The notes under the pieces were generated by a model. The model was not told where the DNA came from. It saw only the letters and a program-made list of their open reading frames with translations, and ran no database searches. Position numbers and translations under genes: made by a program. This document shows positions 1 to 10,312 of a DNA stretch of 38,392 nucleotides, one piece after another (position 1 is the first letter of the stretch; each line of letters begins with the position of its first letter). Where the stretch lies: contig NZ_JAOQAH010000009.1 in the NCBI RefSeq assembly GCF_025963695.1, positions 1 to 38,392 of the forward strand, given 5' to 3'. This stretch comes from Segetibacter sp. (GTDB lineage: Bacteria; Bacteroidota; Bacteroidia; Chitinophagales; Chitinophagaceae).

Positions 1-3000
1 TCTCTTTTATAAATTGATAGGGTTGTCCGCCCTGCTCCCTGAAAACTGTTCGCAATACTTCATGGCGATCTACTATCGCTGATAAAGATCGCTCTAAAGC
101 AGATATGTTTAACTGGCCAATGAGACGTAAAGCAGCAGGAGTATTGTACTCAACACTTCCTTCCAACTGGTCCATAAACCATAAACGCTCCTGGCTGTAG
201 GATACAGGAATGAGCGAAGGACGGGTTTGAACTGAAGCAACTGTTGGAAGTAAGGTAGCAGACTTTCCACCTTGAATATTCTTTGCCAGCTGAGCTATTG
301 TTGGATATTCAAATATCAAATTGATATCTACTTCTATTCCAAGCTTCTTCCGGATAGCAGATATCACTCTTATTGCAAGTAATGAATCTCCACCCAATTT
401 AAAAAAGTCATCATGAATTCCTATGTCTTCTACTTCAAGCAGGTCTTGCCATACTTCGGCAAGCTTCAATTCTATATCGGATGCTGGTGCGATAAATTGA
501 TCCGTCTGCTCTTCATGTTCACCTGCCTCCGGCAGTGCCTTCTTATCTATTTTACCATTAGATGTTAATGGCAAATGCTCCAACTCTATCCATAGGGAAG
601 GAACCATATATTCAGGTAACTTCTCACTTAGTAAGTTCTTTACCTGCTCCTTATTTCCTGGATTATCCGATACTATATACGCTACTAACCTTTTATTTCC
701 TTCTTTATCTTGTTTGGCAATTACTACTGTCTGTCTTACCAGGCCGCTTTGAAGTATCGCACTTTCCACTTCTCCTAATTCAACTCTATAACCTCTTATT
801 TTAACCTGGTCATCCACCCTTCCCTGGTACTCAATACTTCCGTCGGGAAGCCATCTACCCAAATCTCCTGTTTTATAAATTCTTGCCCCTTCAATGAAAG
901 GATGTTGAACGAACTTTTCTGCAGTTAACTCGGGCCTGTTTAAATAACCTCTTGAAAGTCCGGCGCCTCCTATACAAATTTCTCCCGTTACACCGACAGG
1001 CAACAGTTGATCGCTTTGATTTAAGATGTATAGTTGCACATTATCTAACGGCTTTCCTATAGATATTCCATTCTTAATTTTATCAGCTTCAGATATTGGA
1101 TAAAAATGATAAGTACTACAGCCAACAGTAGCTTCTGTGGGACCATATTCGTTTATAATTTCTACCTCAATATTGTTCTCAACAAAATAGTCGAAATGAC
1201 CAGGAACTAATGCTTCACCACCCAACACCAATTTCTTCGTTACCAGCCTTAAATCTTCATCTTCCATTGATGCTTTCAACAATTCAATGTGTGCAGGTGT
1301 AATTTTTAAAAAGTCAAAGGGAGCATACTTTAAAAGATTAGCATCTTTAAATACTTCATGCTGTTGTTCGCTGCCAATCACAATTGACTTACCTGCTAAC
1401 AATGGCATAAATATGCCTGTTACAGATGCATCAAAAGTGTAAGACAAATGAATGAAAGTACCTGTATTGTTACTGTCTTTATTTATATAATTGGCCTTAT
1501 TATTTAGAAGGTAATTGAGCAAAGAACTATGCTCTATCATTACACCTTTGGGTTTTCCTGTTGAGCCGGAAGTGTAAATAATGTAAGCAAGGTGATTGGC
1601 AGCAATATCCAGATTAAGATTGCTAGTTGACTGACCTCTTATCGCTTCAACATCTGCATCTGTTTTGATTATGCTTAAACCTCGTATGCCAAATATCTTA
1701 TTGCTGCTTTGCTTGCTACTAACAACTATTGTTGCCCCCGTATCTTCAAGTATAAATTGTACTCTTTCCAGCGGATAGGCAGGATCAATCGGCACATACG
1801 CTGCTCCTGCTTTTAGAATTGCCAGAATACCTACCATCATTTCAAATCCAGGCTCTATACAAATAGGAACAAGCGTTTTTGTTTGTACACCCTGGCTCCG
1901 TAAATATGTTGCCAGCTGATTTGAACGTTCGTTAAGTTCTTTATAGGTTATTTGTTCTTCGCCAAAAATTAAAGCTGTTGCATTTGCGTTTTCTACTGCT
2001 TGCTCCTCAATTAAAGAAACAACTGTTTTGTTAGTCGCGGTAACAGTGGCAGTATTATTAAACGCTACAAGCAATTGTTGTTTTTCTTCCGCCGTAAGCA
2101 ATTCGATTTCACTAACAGTAGCATTCGAATTTTCAACTAGCTGGATTAAAACATTTCTAAAGTGATTTTCTATTTCACGTAAATATGTTTCCTGTAATAA
2201 AGTAGCGTTGTAAATAACTCTTATACTTATTTCTTCGCCGGTAGAAATGGTTAAACTAAAAGGATAGTTGTTTTGCTCATGAATGGATAAGTTCTCGATC
2301 TTGAGTTTCCAATCATTAGCAGTGAGAACCTTGTTTATCGGATAGTTCTGAAAAGTTACTGTCGTATCAAATAAATCTCCTTCTACACTTGTCCAGTTCT
2401 GCACATCATGAAGTGAAGAGTATTGATATTGCCGTGATGATACCTGGTCTTGCTGAAGAGATTGCAGCCACTCCACTATGCTCTGATCTTCTTTCAACTC
2501 CGACTTTAGCGGCAATGTATTGATATACATTCCTACGCGCTGCTCTATGTTGGCTAAATTATCAGGACGTCCTGAGACGGTTACACCAAAAGTGATCTTG
2601 TTGCTACCCGAGTATTGATGCAGCAGATAAGACCAAACTCCTTGCATAATTGTACTAACCGTTAACCGGTTGCGTTTTGCAAACGCCTGTACTTTTGAAG
2701 TCGTTTCAGAATCTATCTTTAAATACTCTGTTTTAAATTCTCCAACACCCCTATTTCTGTCTACAGTGCTTGAAATAAAAGGCAGCATTGTGCTCTGTAC
2801 AGTGTCCTGTAGATAATTGCGCCAGTATGTTTCTTCCTGGTATTTGTCTTTGCGGTCAAGAAAGCGGATATAATCTTCAAACTTGTCGTCTTCGGGTATA
2901 GTTACCTCTTTGCCATCAGACAACAATTCATAAGACTGCAAAAACTCTTCTATAATTATTGGTAGCGACCAGCCATCGAATAGAATATGGTGAGACGTCC

Positions 3001-6000
3001 ACAGCATGAGGTAACGATCTTCACTTACCCGTATCAATGCGAGTCGCATTATTGGGGCAGCTTTAAAATCGAACCCTTTGCTCCTATCTGCCGCTTTGTA
3101 TTTATTTATGGCAACAACCTGTTCCTCCAAAGACATCGAGCTGTAGTCGATCGCAGTTATAGGTATCTCAACTTCCTTATAAACACACTGAACAGGGATA
3201 CTAAAAGTATCATGATAAAATGCGCTTCGAAGAATGCTATGACGTTTTACAACCGACTGCCAGCTCTCTTTAACCAACCCGATATTTGGATTAATAAGAT
3301 CGCATGAAAGCTGTTCTATGTAAGCACCTGCTTCTTTGTTGTACAAGCTATGGAACAACATGCCCTGCTGTATCCCACTTAACTTATAAAGTCCGTCGAT
3401 TTGTTCTTTTCTCTTCCTGCCTTGAACATTTTCTTCTAAAAACTTATCCAGCTCCTGATGAGTAACTTCTGCACTTAGGTCATAATCGGATGGAGTAGTG
3501 ATTGACTTTTCCTGTGTAAGACAATGGGAAATAAGTGCCGTTAGGTTAGTGATATAAGAGGAAGCAATTCTATCAATTGTATCCTCATTAAAATGCTTCT
3601 TACTGTAGCTCCAGTTAAAGATTAATTCTCCTGCCTGAACAGAACTATCTATAGCCAGCTTTTCATCAACCTTTAAATTTTCACTTCTACTTGCTTCGGC
3701 TCCTTCTGCAGCGCCTTTAAACCACTTACTTTCATTTGAAATATTATCTAACTGACCGAGGTAATTAAATACAACGTCCCACGATTTTCTATTCTGAAAT
3801 GTCTCCTCTTTATTAATGTACTTGAGAACTCCGTAGCCTAGCCCTTTGCCCGGCACCTTCCTTAGTTGTTCCTTTACTGTTTTAATAAGTTCATCATTAT
3901 TTGCTGCTGAACCCACCTCTAATAAAACAGGGTAAAGATTAGTAAACCAACCCACGGTTCTACTAATATCTAAGTCTTCCTCTATCTCTTCTCTACCATG
4001 CCCTTCGAGGCCAATTACAATTTTATCTGTTGCACTCCAGGTACACAAAGTTTTGGCAAGTGCAGCCAGTAAAAGGTCATTGATTTCTGTATGGTAGACT
4101 TTCGGTACTTGTTGTAGTAGACTTCGGGTTTGCTCTGGAGCCAGCCGTAACTGATAATGCGCTACGTCTTTTACCAGTACTTCACCCTCAAAACTATTGT
4201 CAACCGTAATTGGCTCACAGCTTTTGACAATATTTTGCCAGTATCCTATTTGCGATAATAATTGTTTGTTTTGTCCATATTGCTGTAGACCATTATACCA
4301 TTGGCGTAAAGATGTGGTCTTGCTGCCCAGATCAACTTTCTGGTTATCTAATAGCTGAGAAATTACCAGGTCAAGATCTGTCAAAAGGATTCTCCATGAC
4401 ACGCCATCAACTGCCAGGTGATGTATTACCATCAACAACCGGTTGTCAGCTTCAGTATTTGGAGTTTGTATTAGTACCGCTAGAAATAATTTCCCGGCTT
4501 CTATGTCTAGTGCAAGCTGATATTTATTAGCAACTTCAGCTATAATCGAATTAATCGGTCCTTCAACTTTAGAAAGGTCTTCATTGATAAGGCCTGCCTG
4601 GTTCGAAGTGAACTCCTGCCGCCACTTGCCATCTTTCTTATAATATTTAAATCGCAGGGAGTCGTGAAAAATTGAAAGCTGCTTTACTGCCTCCAGCAGA
4701 ACATTCTGCGTAATTGATTTATCTATGGATAGTAATACACTTTGATTAAAGTGAGAGATGTCGGAACTTCCTTGTTCCAGGTACCATTGCTGAATTGGCA
4801 GCAAGCCTGAGAAACCAGTTAGCTCGCCTTGTTCAGACTTAACTGCTATAGCGCTGCGATCTGCTATCGCCCTTGTTATTCTCGCGATGGTTTGATGAAC
4901 AAAAATATCTTTAGGCTGAAGGTGATAACCTAAACGATTTGTGCGGCTAACTACTTGTATAGTCAAAATGCTATCCCCGCCCAATTCGAAGAAATTATCC
5001 TCAATCCCTACTCTTTCTACACCTAAAAGTTGTTGCCATATTTCTGCCAACGCTCTTTGAAATTCGGTTGCAGGAGCTACATACCCATTAACGGTAAGTT
5101 TAGTAGCGTCCGGTTCCGGCAAGGCTTGCTTGTCAACCTTACCATTGCTTGTTAACGGTAAACTATGCAGTTCTACCCATAATGCAGGAACCATGTATTC
5201 AGGTAACCGTTCAAGCAGGAAAGCACTAATTGCATGCTTATCAAAAGCAGTCTCAGCGACAACATAACCAACCAAACGTTTGGTGCCATTGCTATCTTCT
5301 TTCGCCAGCACTACAGCCTGGCTCACCTGTTCGCTTTGCAAAAGCACGCTTTCTATCTCTCCAAGCTCTATTCTATAACCCCTGATCTTTACCTGGTCGT
5401 CTATCCTTCCCAGGTATTCTATGTTTCCGTCAGAGCGCCATCTACCTAAATCTCCTGTTTTGTATAACCTTTGAGTGTTATCATCAAAAGGATTTGTAAC
5501 AAATCTTTCTTCTGTTAACTCTGGCCTGTTTAAGTAGCCTTTTGATAATCCTGCTCCGCCCAACAATATCTCCCCGGGTACACCAATTGGTACTAACTGA
5601 TTTGCGTAATTGGTGATGTAAGCAGAGCGATTCGTCAACGGACGACCGATAGGTATGGAGCTATTTACCTCCTTTTCCTGAATAGTATAAGTTATTGAGA
5701 AGGTGGTATTTTCGGTAGGACCGTAACCATTAATAATTTCAATAGAAGGATCAGCTTGTCTTAATTTCTCAATATGTTTTTCAGAAAGCTTTTCACCACC
5801 GACAAGTACTGTTTGCAATCCTGAAAACACCGTAATGTCAGTTTCAACCAATTGATTGAACCAACTGGAGGTGAACCACATTTTTGTCACTTTCCTTTCC
5901 GATATTTCCGCTTTAAGTAACTGGCTGTCTAATAAGGTATTTTCAGTACATAGTACTAATTGACCGCCATTCAACAGCATACCCCAATACTCAAAAGTGG

Positions 6001-7972
6001 TAGCGTCAAAGGATGGTGAACCCGTTGACAGCAAAATGTCTTTGTCTGTTAACGAGACGTATTCCACTCCCTTAACAAGGCTTACTACATTACCGTGCTC
6101 TACCATAACACCTTTTGGCGTACCCGTAGAACCGGATGTATAAATTATGTAAGCCAGGCTAAAAGGGTTTATGGCAGCTTGTACATTATCTTTTGATTGC
6201 TTTGCAACAACTGACCACTCTTTGTCTAGTTCTATAAATTCAACATCCTGTACTATTTGAAGCTTTTTGCGGCTCTCCTCGCTAGTTAAAATAAACCTGG
6301 CAGCCACATCATTCAACATGAACTTAATTCGCTCGGCCGGATAATCCACATCTATAGGAACGTAAGCTCCGCCTGCCTTTAAGATTCCCAAAATGCCAAC
6401 CATCAGCTCAGGGCTTCGGTCAATACATATCGGCATGCAGGTTCCTTCCTTTACTCCCTTATTTTTCAGGTAAGAAGCTAGTTGGTTTGCTCTTTCGTTA
6501 AGTTCCAGGTATGATAACTTCTGGTCTCCGAAGATAACCGCATTAGCTTCAGGTGCTTTTAGAGCCTGTTCTTCGAATAACTCGACGATAGTTTTCTGAG
6601 AAGGGTAAGCTGAAGATGTATTATTAAAAGATTCAAGAAGCTGATACTCTGCAGTGGGAATAATATTGATGGAACTTGTCTTCGAACTTAGTTCCTGTGG
6701 AAACTGTTCAAGAATATAAAGCAACCGATGCGCTAATAGTTCAATTTCTTTAGCGCTGAAGTATTCATTCTTGTAATGTATGTGAAGTTGTAAAGCCCTG
6801 TTTTTTCCGTAATCGCGCCAGACAAGTTGTAAGGGTGTTACTTCATACTCATTAGCCAATCTTAGTACTGTTGCATTTACATCAGGACCAAAATCATTTT
6901 CAAAATTTAATGGCTCATAGTTGACTACAATTTGAGTCAAGTATCCTTCTTCAAAATCAGAAGTGGCAAAATGCCTGCTTAGGTCGCCTATCAAATAATT
7001 TTGATAACGATAGTCTTTTCTTTGAATTTGCGAGATCTCTTTAAGAAGATCAAGTAATATTTCCTCCTCGTTATAATCTCCTTTAAAAGGCTGAATGCCG
7101 GAAAACATTCCGATGATACTTCTTAGCTTTTTCGAACCTCTTTTGTGAAGCGGTATACCAAAAACAAATTCTTTTTCATTGGTAGTTTTAGCGAAGTAAA
7201 TGATAAGGGCAGCAATAGTTAATTGCTGCATTCCCACTTTAGTTAGTAACTGTAGATCTTCAAATAGTTTTTTTTGATCGCCCGTAAGTTCTAGAATGAA
7301 TGTAGCGCTTTTGCTTCCGGCGTCATGTCCGAAGTATTTTTTTGATAGTAGTTTTTTGGGCTTCGTCTTAATTTTTTCTTTCCAATATTCGCCCTCCAAC
7401 TCATAATCGGGCGAATTATAGAACTCCGTAGCTTTTACAGCTTCCTGCACATAAGAAGGATAACTTACTGGTAAGTTATCCCCTGCTATTAACGACCGGT
7501 ATTGTGTTGCGAGATATTGTACCCAAACTGTAAAGCCATAACCATCGGTTATCAAATGGTGGTACCGGCAAAAGAACCAGTACTCCTTATCTTCTATTTT
7601 TATTAGTACATGCTCGAATAGTAAGTTGTCTTTTTTAATAGCAAAAGGAGTATTAAACCTCTCCTGCATCCAATCCTGCCCTATACCTCTTGCATTGTCC
7701 TTCCCAGAAAAATCAAGCTCGTCCACTTCCACATGCTCATAGTCTTCATCTATAATAAATGAAGGAACAGAGAGGTCCGGATCAAACCTCATCTTATAAG
7801 TATCGAATACTTTGGGTGCTGCGTGAACAATGTGCAGGAACTTTTCTTTATCAAAACTTCCTACAAGTTTAATATACCCCCCAATATTATAATGAGGACT
7901 TTCAACATTAAGAAGTTGATCTATATAAACTTCCTTTTGTGATGGATGTAAAGGGAAGGGCTTTTTTTTCAT
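1..7972 (-). CDS. Nonribosomal peptide synthetase, C-A-T-E-C-A-T-C (3' end beyond window)
   Basis: Partial NRPS running off the left edge, with 2657 codons visible and the frame the same at every motif I checked. Order by approximate residue: C1 5-435 (HHLITDGYG), A1 440-955 (YTSGSTGTPKG, NGKVDK), T1 with DNFFELGGDS and phosphopantetheine Ser1001, E 1025-1460 (HHLAVDGVSW from His1184, TVGWFT, FNYLG), C2 1490-1930 (HHILFDGWS from His1661, GMYINTLP), A2 1950-2480, T2 with DDFFKLGGDS and Ser2530, then the start of C3 (SYSQERLWFMDQ). C2 directly follows E and has the LSGIQQGMLFHS opening of DCL domains. The A1 specificity code reads DAFWLGGTFK, close to the known valine code DAFWIGGTFK; with E this predicts D-Val. 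A2 reads DATKVGEVGK, close to Asn codes DLTKxGEVGK. The start at MKKKPFPLHP is chosen because the C domain begins at once. It lies 108 bp after the CmlA-like gene, probably in one operon. No thioesterase or MbtH is visible. Confidence 0.95.
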   Translation of the reverse strand, partial: MKKKPFPLHPSQKEVYIDQLLNVESPHYNIGGYIKLVGSFDKEKFLHIVHAAPKVFDTYKMRFDPDLSVPSFIIDEDYEHVEVDELDFSGKDNARGIGQDWMQERFNTPFAIKKDNLLFEHVLIKIEDKEYWFFCRYHHLITDGYGFTVWVQYLATQYRSLIAGDNLPVSYPSYVQEAVKATEFYNSPDYELEGEYWKEKIKTKPKKLLSKKYFGHDAGSKSATFILELTGDQKKLFEDLQLLTKVGMQQLTIAALIIYFAKTTNEKEFVFGIPLHKRGSKKLRSIIGMFSGIQPFKGDYNEEEILLDLLKEISQIQRKDYRYQNYLIGDLSRHFATSDFEEGYLTQIVVNYEPLNFENDFGPDVNATVLRLANEYEVTPLQLVWRDYGKNRALQLHIHYKNEYFSAKEIELLAHRLLYILEQFPQELSSKTSSINIIPTAEYQLLESFNNTSSAYPSQKTIVELFEEQALKAPEANAVIFGDQKLSYLELNERANQLASYLKNKGVKEGTCMPICIDRSPELMVGILGILKAGGAYVPIDVDYPAERIKFMLNDVAARFILTSEESRKKLQIVQDVEFIELDKEWSVVAKQSKDNVQAAINPFSLAYIIYTSGSTGTPKGVMVEHGNVVSLVKGVEYVSLTDKDILLSTGSPSFDATTFEYWGMLLNGGQLVLCTENTLLDSQLLKAEISERKVTKMWFTSSWFNQLVETDITVFSGLQTVLVGGEKLSEKHIEKLRQADPSIEIINGYGPTENTTFSITYTIQEKEVNSSIPIGRPLTNRSAYITNYANQLVPIGVPGEILLGGAGLSKGYLNRPELTEERFVTNPFDDNTQRLYKTGDLGRWRSDGNIEYLGRIDDQVKIRGYRIELGEIESVLLQSEQVSQAVVLAKEDSNGTKRLVGYVVAETAFDKHAISAFLLERLPEYMVPALWVELHSLPLTSNGKVDKQALPEPDATKLTVNGYVAPATEFQRALAEIWQQLLGVERVGIEDNFFELGGDSILTIQVVSRTNRLGYHLQPKDIFVHQTIARITRAIADRSAIAVKSEQGELTGFSGLLPIQQWYLEQGSSDISHFNQSVLLSIDKSITQNVLLEAVKQLSIFHDSLRFKYYKKDGKWRQEFTSNQAGLINEDLSKVEGPINSIIAEVANKYQLALDIEAGKLFLAVLIQTPNTEADNRLLMVIHHLAVDGVSWRILLTDLDLVISQLLDNQKVDLGSKTTSLRQWYNGLQQYGQNKQLLSQIGYWQNIVKSCEPITVDNSFEGEVLVKDVAHYQLRLAPEQTRSLLQQVPKVYHTEINDLLLAALAKTLCTWSATDKIVIGLEGHGREEIEEDLDISRTVGWFTNLYPVLLEVGSAANNDELIKTVKEQLRKVPGKGLGYGVLKYINKEETFQNRKSWDVVFNYLGQLDNISNESKWFKGAAEGAEASRSENLKVDEKLAIDSSVQAGELIFNWSYSKKHFNEDTIDRIASSYITNLTALISHCLTQEKSITTPSDYDLSAEVTHQELDKFLEENVQGRKRKEQIDGLYKLSGIQQGMLFHSLYNKEAGAYIEQLSCDLINPNIGLVKESWQSVVKRHSILRSAFYHDTFSIPVQCVYKEVEIPITAIDYSSMSLEEQVVAINKYKAADRSKGFDFKAAPIMRLALIRVSEDRYLMLWTSHHILFDGWSLPIIIEEFLQSYELLSDGKEVTIPEDDKFEDYIRFLDRKDKYQEETYWRNYLQDTVQSTMLPFISSTVDRNRGVGEFKTEYLKIDSETTSKVQAFAKRNRLTVSTIMQGVWSYLLHQYSGSNKITFGVTVSGRPDNLANIEQRVGMYINTLPLKSELKEDQSIVEWLQSLQQDQVSSRQYQYSSLHDVQNWTSVEGDLFDTTVTFQNYPINKVLTANDWKLKIENLSIHEQNNYPFSLTISTGEEISIRVIYNATLLQETYLREIENHFRNVLIQLVENSNATVSEIELLTAEEKQQLLVAFNNTATVTATNKTVVSLIEEQAVENANATALIFGEEQITYKELNERSNQLATYLRSQGVQTKTLVPICIEPGFEMMVGILAILKAGAAYVPIDPAYPLERVQFILEDTGATIVVSSKQSSNKIFGIRGLSIIKTDADVEAIRGQSTSNLNLDIAANHLAYIIYTSGSTGKPKGVMIEHSSLLNYLLNNKANYINKDSNNTGTFIHLSYTFDASVTGIFMPLLAGKSIVIGSEQQHEVFKDANLLKYAPFDFLKITPAHIELLKASMEDEDLRLVTKKLVLGGEALVPGHFDYFVENNIEVEIINEYGPTEATVGCSTYHFYPISEADKIKNGISIGKPLDNVQLYILNQSDQLLPVGVTGEICIGGAGLSRGYLNRPELTAEKFVQHPFIEGARIYKTGDLGRWLPDGSIEYQGRVDDQVKIRGYRVELGEVESAILQSGLVRQTVVIAKQDKEGNKRLVAYIVSDNPGNKEQVKNLLSEKLPEYMVPSLWIELEHLPLTSNGKIDKKALPEAGEHEEQTDQFIAPASDIELKLAEVWQDLLEVEDIGIHDDFFKLGGDSLLAIRVISAIRKKLGIEVDINLIFEYPTIAQLAKNIQGGKSATLLPTVASVQTRPSLIPVSYSQERLWFMDQLEGSVEYNTPAALRLIGQLNISALERSLSAIVDRHEVLRTVFREQGGQPYQFIKE

Positions 7973-8080
7973 GCTAAACCTCGTTCGCTATTTTTTCAAA
8001 AAGCTTTCGGCTATTGGATTAGTTAATACTACTAAAATGGTTACTATTACTCCAAACTATTTATTTAGGAATGCCTCTAA
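7973..8080 (-). other. Gap between CmlA-like gene and NRPS
   Basis: 108 bp without a gene or a visible terminator hairpin; consistent with the two genes sharing a transcript. Confidence 0.4.
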
Positions 8081-9700
8081 TTACATATTGAGGCTGGCAA
8101 CTTCCTTATCATACAACAGTTCCTTCTCACCAAATAAACGCTCGGCTACCATTCCCCTGTTTCTGCAAATTTTGACCAGTTTGTCAGATTGCACTATTGG
8201 ATTAGACTCGTCTGTATATTTAATACTGCTGATAAACTCACACCACGGCTCTTGTCCCATTGCATATACATACAGTTCTTTGGGATTGAAAATATTAACG
8301 AGCGACAAACCTTTTTCACAATCTGAACCTGCCAATCTCCTACTTCCATCCATGTCCCTTGCTAATTTCTTAGTTAATAACGGGCCATATAACCAGGTGA
8401 GAGGAGCACCATCGCACTCCATACCTATAAACATTACATCTACATCACCAATCTGCTTATGAATATGATCATAAAGCTTAGGCTCAACAATTCTGGAGTC
8501 GGCTAAAAATAATAATTTGAAACTTCCAATCTTAACAAGGAAACAAGATTTTGTAAGAATGTTTAGATCGCTATGCTCCCCAATAAATGGCAATGCGGTA
8601 ATGATTGCATCACTAAACTTGATTGTTTCCATTTCATCCATTGCAAAAACGTTGTTGAAACCGACGTTATTGAACATCAACTTCAAATCGGGGTCTTCCA
8701 ACTTTCCGCTATTTGTTCGGGGAACGATCAGGTTTTTAATCTTATGTCTTAATGGGAGAAGTGTTTCAAATAGAATATGATCCTGGTGATTGTGTGTAAT
8801 CAGCACGTAATCAATCATGTCAGGAAGATCAACATCAGAGAAATGGTCAACACTTGAGTGGTAACCGTAATAACTGATCAATGGGTCTACAAGTATGCTA
8901 ATGTCCTTTGTTTCTACCAAAATACATGCATGGCCAAAGTATCTCATTCTTATCTTGTCACCTGTATATTTCTGATAGGGAGGCGGAGGTGTTTCAGTGA
9001 AGAAAGAATCGAAAAGATCTTCTTTTGAACCGGTTATGCCTAGCATAGCTTTAACGTAACCCAACGATTGAGGCACCCTCTTCATCTTCGCTAATTCGTC
9101 GATGCCAGGATGGTCAAATGGAATATCAAGGTTAAGAACGTCTTTCTCTTCCAAGCGTGGAGTACTTAAACAAAATGGTCTTTCATCATTATTTGTAATC
9201 CACATCGCAATACTTTGAGAACTTTTGTTATAATATTCACTATTATATAAAAGCGACTCAAAAAACCTAAACCCGGGGTTATTATTTCGATCGTAATACA
9301 ATTCTACATACCCCTTTAAAATATTAGGCACCTTCTCGTAGACTGTTTCCAGCCCGTAACCTTTCGCCTCGGTCGCCAACATTCTATCAAGCTCTTTTAT
9401 CGCTTTAGCAAATTGTATTACTTTTTCCTGCTTTTCTACAGTATTCTTTTGTAGCGCCTCCACTTCTTCAATCCTTCCGCCTTGAAAATCCATAAAAGGA
9501 CCGCCACGCATTTTAGGATTTAAAACTGCCTCTGCGTGTATTGAAGGAGCCGACAAATAAGAATCAATTATTGTTAAATGTCTTGAAACAATATTCATCG
9601 CTGCAGTTGCAGGAGAAATGAGATGACTCCACGCGTACCATTTATCTACTAACGGTTCAAGAACAACGTTAGGCTTTAGATACATTTGTTTGTTTTCCAT
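8081..9700 (-). CDS. CmlA-type diiron beta-hydroxylase (MBL fold) acting with the NRPS
   Basis: Predicted 539-residue cytosolic protein. Residues 1-245 form an N-terminal region without recognisable catalytic motifs; 250-510 are a metallo-beta-lactamase-fold domain with HNHQDH at 303-308, GEHSDL with Glu375, and ADSR with Asp401. CmlA of chloramphenicol biosynthesis (about 532 residues, by memory) binds two irons through His305, His307, Asp309, His310, Glu377 and Asp403. The residues here (303, 305, 307, 308, 375, 401) fit at a constant offset of -2, including the Glu that replaces the usual MBL histidine. The family hydroxylates the beta carbon of an aminoacyl group held on an NRPS carrier protein. 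Position as first gene of the NRPS operon, with no other oxygenase in view, supports that role. The substrate is unknown: Val, Asn or a residue loaded by a module beyond the left edge. A plain MBL hydrolase is less likely. Confidence 0.88.
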   Translation of the reverse strand: MENKQMYLKPNVVLEPLVDKWYAWSHLISPATAAMNIVSRHLTIIDSYLSAPSIHAEAVLNPKMRGGPFMDFQGGRIEEVEALQKNTVEKQEKVIQFAKAIKELDRMLATEAKGYGLETVYEKVPNILKGYVELYYDRNNNPGFRFFESLLYNSEYYNKSSQSIAMWITNNDERPFCLSTPRLEEKDVLNLDIPFDHPGIDELAKMKRVPQSLGYVKAMLGITGSKEDLFDSFFTETPPPPYQKYTGDKIRMRYFGHACILVETKDISILVDPLISYYGYHSSVDHFSDVDLPDMIDYVLITHNHQDHILFETLLPLRHKIKNLIVPRTNSGKLEDPDLKLMFNNVGFNNVFAMDEMETIKFSDAIITALPFIGEHSDLNILTKSCFLVKIGSFKLLFLADSRIVEPKLYDHIHKQIGDVDVMFIGMECDGAPLTWLYGPLLTKKLARDMDGSRRLAGSDCEKGLSLVNIFNPKELYVYAMGQEPWCEFISSIKYTDESNPIVQSDKLVKICRNRGMVAERLFGEKELLYDKEVASLNM

Positions 9701-10312
9701 ATATTATAATCTTTCTTGATAATTTTCTGTACTATGTTACCTCAAAATTCCCACTTTAAAATACAATAATAATTATATAAACAACAAAAACGTGTTTATT
9801 ACTATCGTAAACTTTTTTGCTTTGCTGTTATTTCAGTTTTTATTTTGCTCTATATAAGATTAAAATAACACCGAATTAGCTGCAATAAGCAATATTATTA
9901 TTTCAATTTTACATATGATACACCGTTTAGCCCGAGTGACACCACATTTCGCGGTGCGAAAAGGCAAAGTTATTCTTCCCACTGTTTACTCAATACTGCA
10001 TTTCTTCTTTATATTGGCGTTCATACTTCCGCAGGTATATTCTTTCCTTTTATTAACCCAACTCCCAGTATTACGTGCTCTTTCATCTGCTTCTGCTTAA
10101 ACGGAGGTTTTAATATTATTATAAACGATCTGGTATTTTAAGTATTGCGTTAAGCACTTCAAGTAATTTTACGACCGTAAATAAAGCAGAATAAACACTT
10201 AGATTTAAGCATATTGCGGATAACGGCAATAAAATAGAATATAAATGGCTTTATTTATTTTATTTTGACCTGATTTCGAAAAATCAATCAAACACCTGAT
10301 TACTTTACTAAT
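9701..10312. promoter_or_regulatory. Divergent intergenic region between NRPS operon and acylase operon
   Basis: An AT-rich gap of 612 bp separates two divergent gene starts, so promoters for both directions should lie here. A small hairpin (TTTCGC, loop GGT, GCGAAA) sits at 9947-9961. TATTTTG at 10261-10267 is one base short of the Bacteroidota -7 consensus TAnnTTTG for the rightward genes, but I find no convincing -33 partner. A 61-codon open frame at 9915-10100 has no protein-like character and is not called. No leftward promoter could be assigned. Confidence 0.4.

Noticed and set aside
562..5449. Several plus-strand open frames of 70-110 codons
   Set aside because: They lie antisense inside the NRPS, whose domains are continuous there.
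8081..9700. Metallo-beta-lactamase or other antibiotic-resistance hydrolase
   Set aside because: Only the fold and HxHxDH match; the long N-terminal region, the Glu at the CmlA position and the NRPS neighbour fit CmlA-type hydroxylases better.
9915..10100. 61-codon open frame in the divergent intergenic region
   Set aside because: No family, no ribosome-binding signal and poor protein character; likely chance in a promoter region.
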